NCBI GenBank assembly: GCA_900757715.1
Contig: CAAEOZ010000044.1
Coordinates: 1 to 19,356 of the forward strand
DNA: 19,356 nucleotides
Direction: 5' to 3'
From: an uncultured Veillonella sp.
GTDB taxonomy: Bacteria; Bacillota; Negativicutes; Veillonellales; Veillonellaceae
Within the stretch, counting starts at the first letter, position 1. Every line of letters starts with the position of its first letter. Below, one piece after another: positions 17,263 through 19,356 of this stretch. The translations under genes and the position numbers were made by a program. The notes below the pieces were generated by a model. That model saw nothing but the letters and a program-made list of their open reading frames with translations, ran no database searches and was not told where the DNA came from.

Positions 17263-19077
17263 TTACTTTAATGATTTACAGATACGTGCGTTGGCTTCTC
17301 TCACTCGTTTTTCATCTACTTTAATCACCTTACGATCATAAGTCATCAGTCCGTTCACTTCCACCTCCACATCCGTAGTCTGAGTATAAACAGCCGCCGA
17401 GAATCCCCTGATTATCAGGTCATAAAGCATATCTGTATATTTTATATACTCATCAGTTACTTCTTTGGAAGAATTAAACTGTATATATCCCCAGTTACGA
17501 TCCGGTTCCCAAATATGATTTTTCACTACCCAACCGATACCACCATACTCTCCCAAAACATTAGCTCGCTGGGCATCATACAGATACATTTCGGGAGCAG
17601 GATAATTATGCAAGTCAAGCATATCGCCACAAGTATAATGGTTACCTCCACTTGCAGGATTTACCAGACGGGTCGGATCATATTCTTTAGTCCATTCTGC
17701 AATTTCCGGAGTCTTGAATTGCCCCCATGCCTCATTGAACGGAACCCATGTTCCGATACATGGATAAGAATACAAGCAATCCATAATTTCTTTCCATTCT
17801 TTACGGTAACAAGCCTCAGAAACCGCCGAACGCTTTTTTTCCGTACCTTCAAAATATTTGCGGTTCTGCCACTCCGGATTACGATCACCGCTAGGCATAT
17901 CCTGCCACACAATAATTCCCAATTGATCACAATGAGTATACCAACGGGCCGGTTCCACTTTAATATGTTTACGTATCATATTGAATCCTAAGTATTTAGT
18001 CTTTTGTATATCATATACTAAAGCCTCATCAGTAGGAGCGGTATACAATCCATCAGGCCACCATCCCTGATCCAATGGTCCGAACTGGAACAAAGGTTGG
18101 TTATTCAGTTCTAAACGTACAATTCCATTAGCATCACGTTTCGTAGAGTATTTGCGCATAGCTGCATAACTGTTCACCTGATCCAATATTTTATTATCGC
18201 TTTTCAACATAACCTTTAAAGTATACAAAAAGGGAAAATCAGGACTCCATAATTTAGCATCTTCCGGCATAGGTATGACCACAGCCTCATCATTAATACT
18301 TTTCCCAGTGGCAACCAACTGATTGCCGTCATATACGTTTACTTCAATCAGATCGGAAGGTGCCCTCATATTCAAATGGGCTTTTACAGTCAGTAAGTGT
18401 TGGTCAATATCCGGTGTGATTCGAAGTTCTTCAATATGTCTGGCAGTAACCGGTTCCAGCCAAACAGTCTGCCAAATGCCAGTCACAGGAGTATACCAAA
18501 TACCCTCCGGATTATTCACCTGTTTACCTCTAGGCTGATACCCTTCATCCGTAGGGTCCCAAACTTTTACTACTAATTTATTATTTCCCTTACCAGACAA
18601 CGCTGCAGTGATATCAAAAGAAAACGGAGTAAAACCACCAGTATGACTACCAACCTTCACATCATTTACCCAAATATCTGCTTTCCAGTCCACAGCACCG
18701 AAATGAAGTAATACATTTTTATTTTTCCAAGCAACAGGCACTTCAAATGAACGGGAATACCATAATTCCTTTTTTGCACCGACTCTTTGTCCCACACCTG
18801 ATAAAGAAGATTCCACTGCAAAAGGTACCAAAATCTGCCCGTCAAAATGCGCCGGAACATTTCCTCCCAAATCGGTGATAGCATACTCCCACAAACCATT
18901 CAAGTTCTTCCATTCATTACGTTCCATTATAGGACGTGGATATTCAGGCAATACGGCAGAGGTATTTATTTTATTTGCCCACTGTGTTTTGATCTTGTCA
19001 CCAGCCGGTTTCCACTGCGCACATACTTCCGTAGTCAAAAAGGCTAACAACAGAGATAAGATAAGAAAATTCTTCAT
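17263..19077 (-). CDS. Exported GH2 family glycosidase
   Basis: This 604-residue family 2 glycoside hydrolase has a type I signal peptide (cleavage after A20, EVCAQ). It has the usual order: jelly-roll sugar-binding-like domain about 45-210 (WYSRSFEVP at 106-114, HFGAVDWKADIWVND at 125-139), immunoglobulin-like domain about 211-310 and a TIM barrel about 320-604. Acid/base E449 (PFNEAW) and nucleophile E510 (LGEYGG) are in place, so it should be an active retaining enzyme. It lacks the long C-terminal domains of LacZ-type members. GH2 covers beta-galactosidase, beta-glucuronidase, beta-mannosidase and arabinosidase activities, and the specificity is open. The frame stays open to an ATG at 19155, but that start would lie upstream of the promoter box at 19110-19117 and would bury the signal peptide. 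The ATG at 19077 is therefore preferred. First gene of a two-gene operon. Confidence 0.94.
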   Translation of the reverse strand: MKNFLILSLLLAFLTTEVCAQWKPAGDKIKTQWANKINTSAVLPEYPRPIMERNEWKNLNGLWEYAITDLGGNVPAHFDGQILVPFAVESSLSGVGQRVGAKKELWYSRSFEVPVAWKNKNVLLHFGAVDWKADIWVNDVKVGSHTGGFTPFSFDITAALSGKGNNKLVVKVWDPTDEGYQPRGKQVNNPEGIWYTPVTGIWQTVWLEPVTARHIEELRITPDIDQHLLTVKAHLNMRAPSDLIEVNVYDGNQLVATGKSINDEAVVIPMPEDAKLWSPDFPFLYTLKVMLKSDNKILDQVNSYAAMRKYSTKRDANGIVRLELNNQPLFQFGPLDQGWWPDGLYTAPTDEALVYDIQKTKYLGFNMIRKHIKVEPARWYTHCDQLGIIVWQDMPSGDRNPEWQNRKYFEGTEKKRSAVSEACYRKEWKEIMDCLYSYPCIGTWVPFNEAWGQFKTPEIAEWTKEYDPTRLVNPASGGNHYTCGDMLDLHNYPAPEMYLYDAQRANVLGEYGGIGWVVKNHIWEPDRNWGYIQFNSSKEVTDEYIKYTDMLYDLIIRGFSAAVYTQTTDVEVEVNGLMTYDRKVIKVDEKRVREANARICKSLK

Positions 19078-19109
19078 AATAGTGTAATTTAATGTTTTTC
19101 TCAGTATGG

Positions 19110-19117
19110 CAAAGATA
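19110..19117 (-). promoter_or_regulatory. Promoter -7 box of the GH2-epimerase operon
   Basis: The minus strand reads TATCTTTG, an exact TAnnTTTG match, 32 bases upstream of the chosen GH2 ATG. The only TTG upstream is 26 bases away, longer than usual, so the -33 element is poor. That fits activator dependence, as at the main operon. Confidence 0.6.
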
Positions 19118-19138
19118 GAAGCAATATGCTTTAAAGGA

Positions 19139-19177
19139 TAGAACAATTCTTCCAATAATTAAAATAATCCGCTCAAA
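19139..19177 (-). promoter_or_regulatory. Candidate HTCS operator, copy 2 (GH2 operon)
   Basis: This is the second copy of the 39-bp element described at 11886-11924, with 30 of 39 identical positions and no gaps. The spacer to the -7 box is again exactly 21 bp and is not itself conserved, which argues that the element and its spacing, not general AT-richness, are under selection. Binding by the HTCS is inferred. Confidence 0.6.
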
Positions 19178-19260
19178 TCCTCCATTTCAACGGCAGAGTG
19201 ATCTAATTATTCTATCTTCTATGTATAATCTTACAAGCCATTTCCATACAGAATAGACTA

Positions 19261-19300
19261 AAAAACAAATGATACCTACTCATCGCGAGCAAGTATCATT
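19261..19300 (-). terminator. Terminator of an upstream unit outside the window
   Basis: The arms AATGATAC (19268-19275) and GTATCATT (19293-19300) form an eight-pair stem. Inside it, after a symmetric 3x3 internal loop, three further pairs (CTC/GAG) close the loop. On the minus strand the stem is followed by TGTTTTTTAG. This shape marks the end of a minus-strand gene lying mostly beyond the right edge and separates it from the GH2 operon. Confidence 0.6.
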
Positions 19301-19356
19301 CAAATTAAAATCTAAATTCTCTACGAGAATAAGGTGACCTCGCCTTAAATCTGAAC

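Noticed and set aside
19078..19155. 26-residue N-terminal extension of the GH2 frame to the ATG at 19155
   Set aside because: It would precede the promoter box and operator and put a signal peptide in the interior of the protein; the ATG at 19077 gives a normal signal peptide at once.
19316..19330. Small palindrome ATTCTC-TAC-GAGAAT
   Set aside because: Six pairs and a three-base loop without a T-run on either side; too small to call a terminator or a site on its own.
19301..19356. Possible 3' end of an upstream minus-strand gene at the right edge
   Set aside because: Two minus-strand frames stay open from the edge, one stopping at 19305 just before the terminator and one inside it. The hairpin suggests a gene ends near here, but 56 bases are too few to choose a frame or name a product.
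1..19356. CRISPR array, tRNA/rRNA, insertion sequence, integrase or attachment site
   Set aside because: No regular repeat-spacer series, transposase motif or RNA gene signature was seen; coding is continuous with a single PUL and uniform strand and base composition.

Overview
The window looks like chromosomal DNA from a gut Bacteroidaceae (Bacteroides/Phocaeicola type). It is AT-rich and has promoter boxes of the Bacteroides TAnnTTTG class. It encodes the diagnostic SusC/SusD pair plus a one-protein hybrid two-component sensor. It is a single polysaccharide utilisation locus (PUL) of eight complete-looking genes, all on the minus strand, so transcription runs from high to low coordinates.

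Layout in transcription order. (1) 19356-19261: the far end of a neighbouring unit, closed by a terminator hairpin. (2) 19177-16020: a two-gene operon for an exported GH2 glycosidase and a lipoprotein aldose 1-epimerase, with its own promoter and terminator. (3) 15999-11905: the hybrid two-component regulator (HTCS) with its own promoter and a strong, unusually long palindromic terminator. (4) 11924-148: the main operon. It encodes SusC-like transporter, SusD-like lipoprotein, an 877-residue multidomain GH43-like enzyme, two compact GH43 lipoproteins with overlapping start and stop, and a 677-residue exported protein of unassigned family with a likely alpha/alpha-toroid C-terminal domain. It ends in a hairpin with T-runs on both sides.

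Proposed working. Surface and periplasmic GH43 enzymes, the GH2 enzyme and the toroid protein trim an oligosaccharide or glycan. SusC/SusD import it, the epimerase equilibrates the anomers of the released sugar, and the HTCS senses a periplasmic oligosaccharide and activates the enzyme/transport promoters. Three GH43 members, one with an arabinanase-like signature, together with GH2 and an epimerase, point to an arabinose- and/or galactose-containing plant glycan. The exact substrate cannot be read from the sequence.

The most notable signal is not a gene. A 39-bp element is shared, 30 of 39 positions identical without gaps, between the promoters of the main operon (11886-11924) and of the GH2-epimerase operon (19139-19177). 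In both it sits exactly 21 bp upstream of the TAnnTTTG box. I propose it is the HTCS operator that ties the two operons together. Second in interest are the architecture of the 877-residue enzyme (a beta-sandwich apparently inserted into the GH43 propeller, plus more modules behind it) and the unassigned 677-residue protein.
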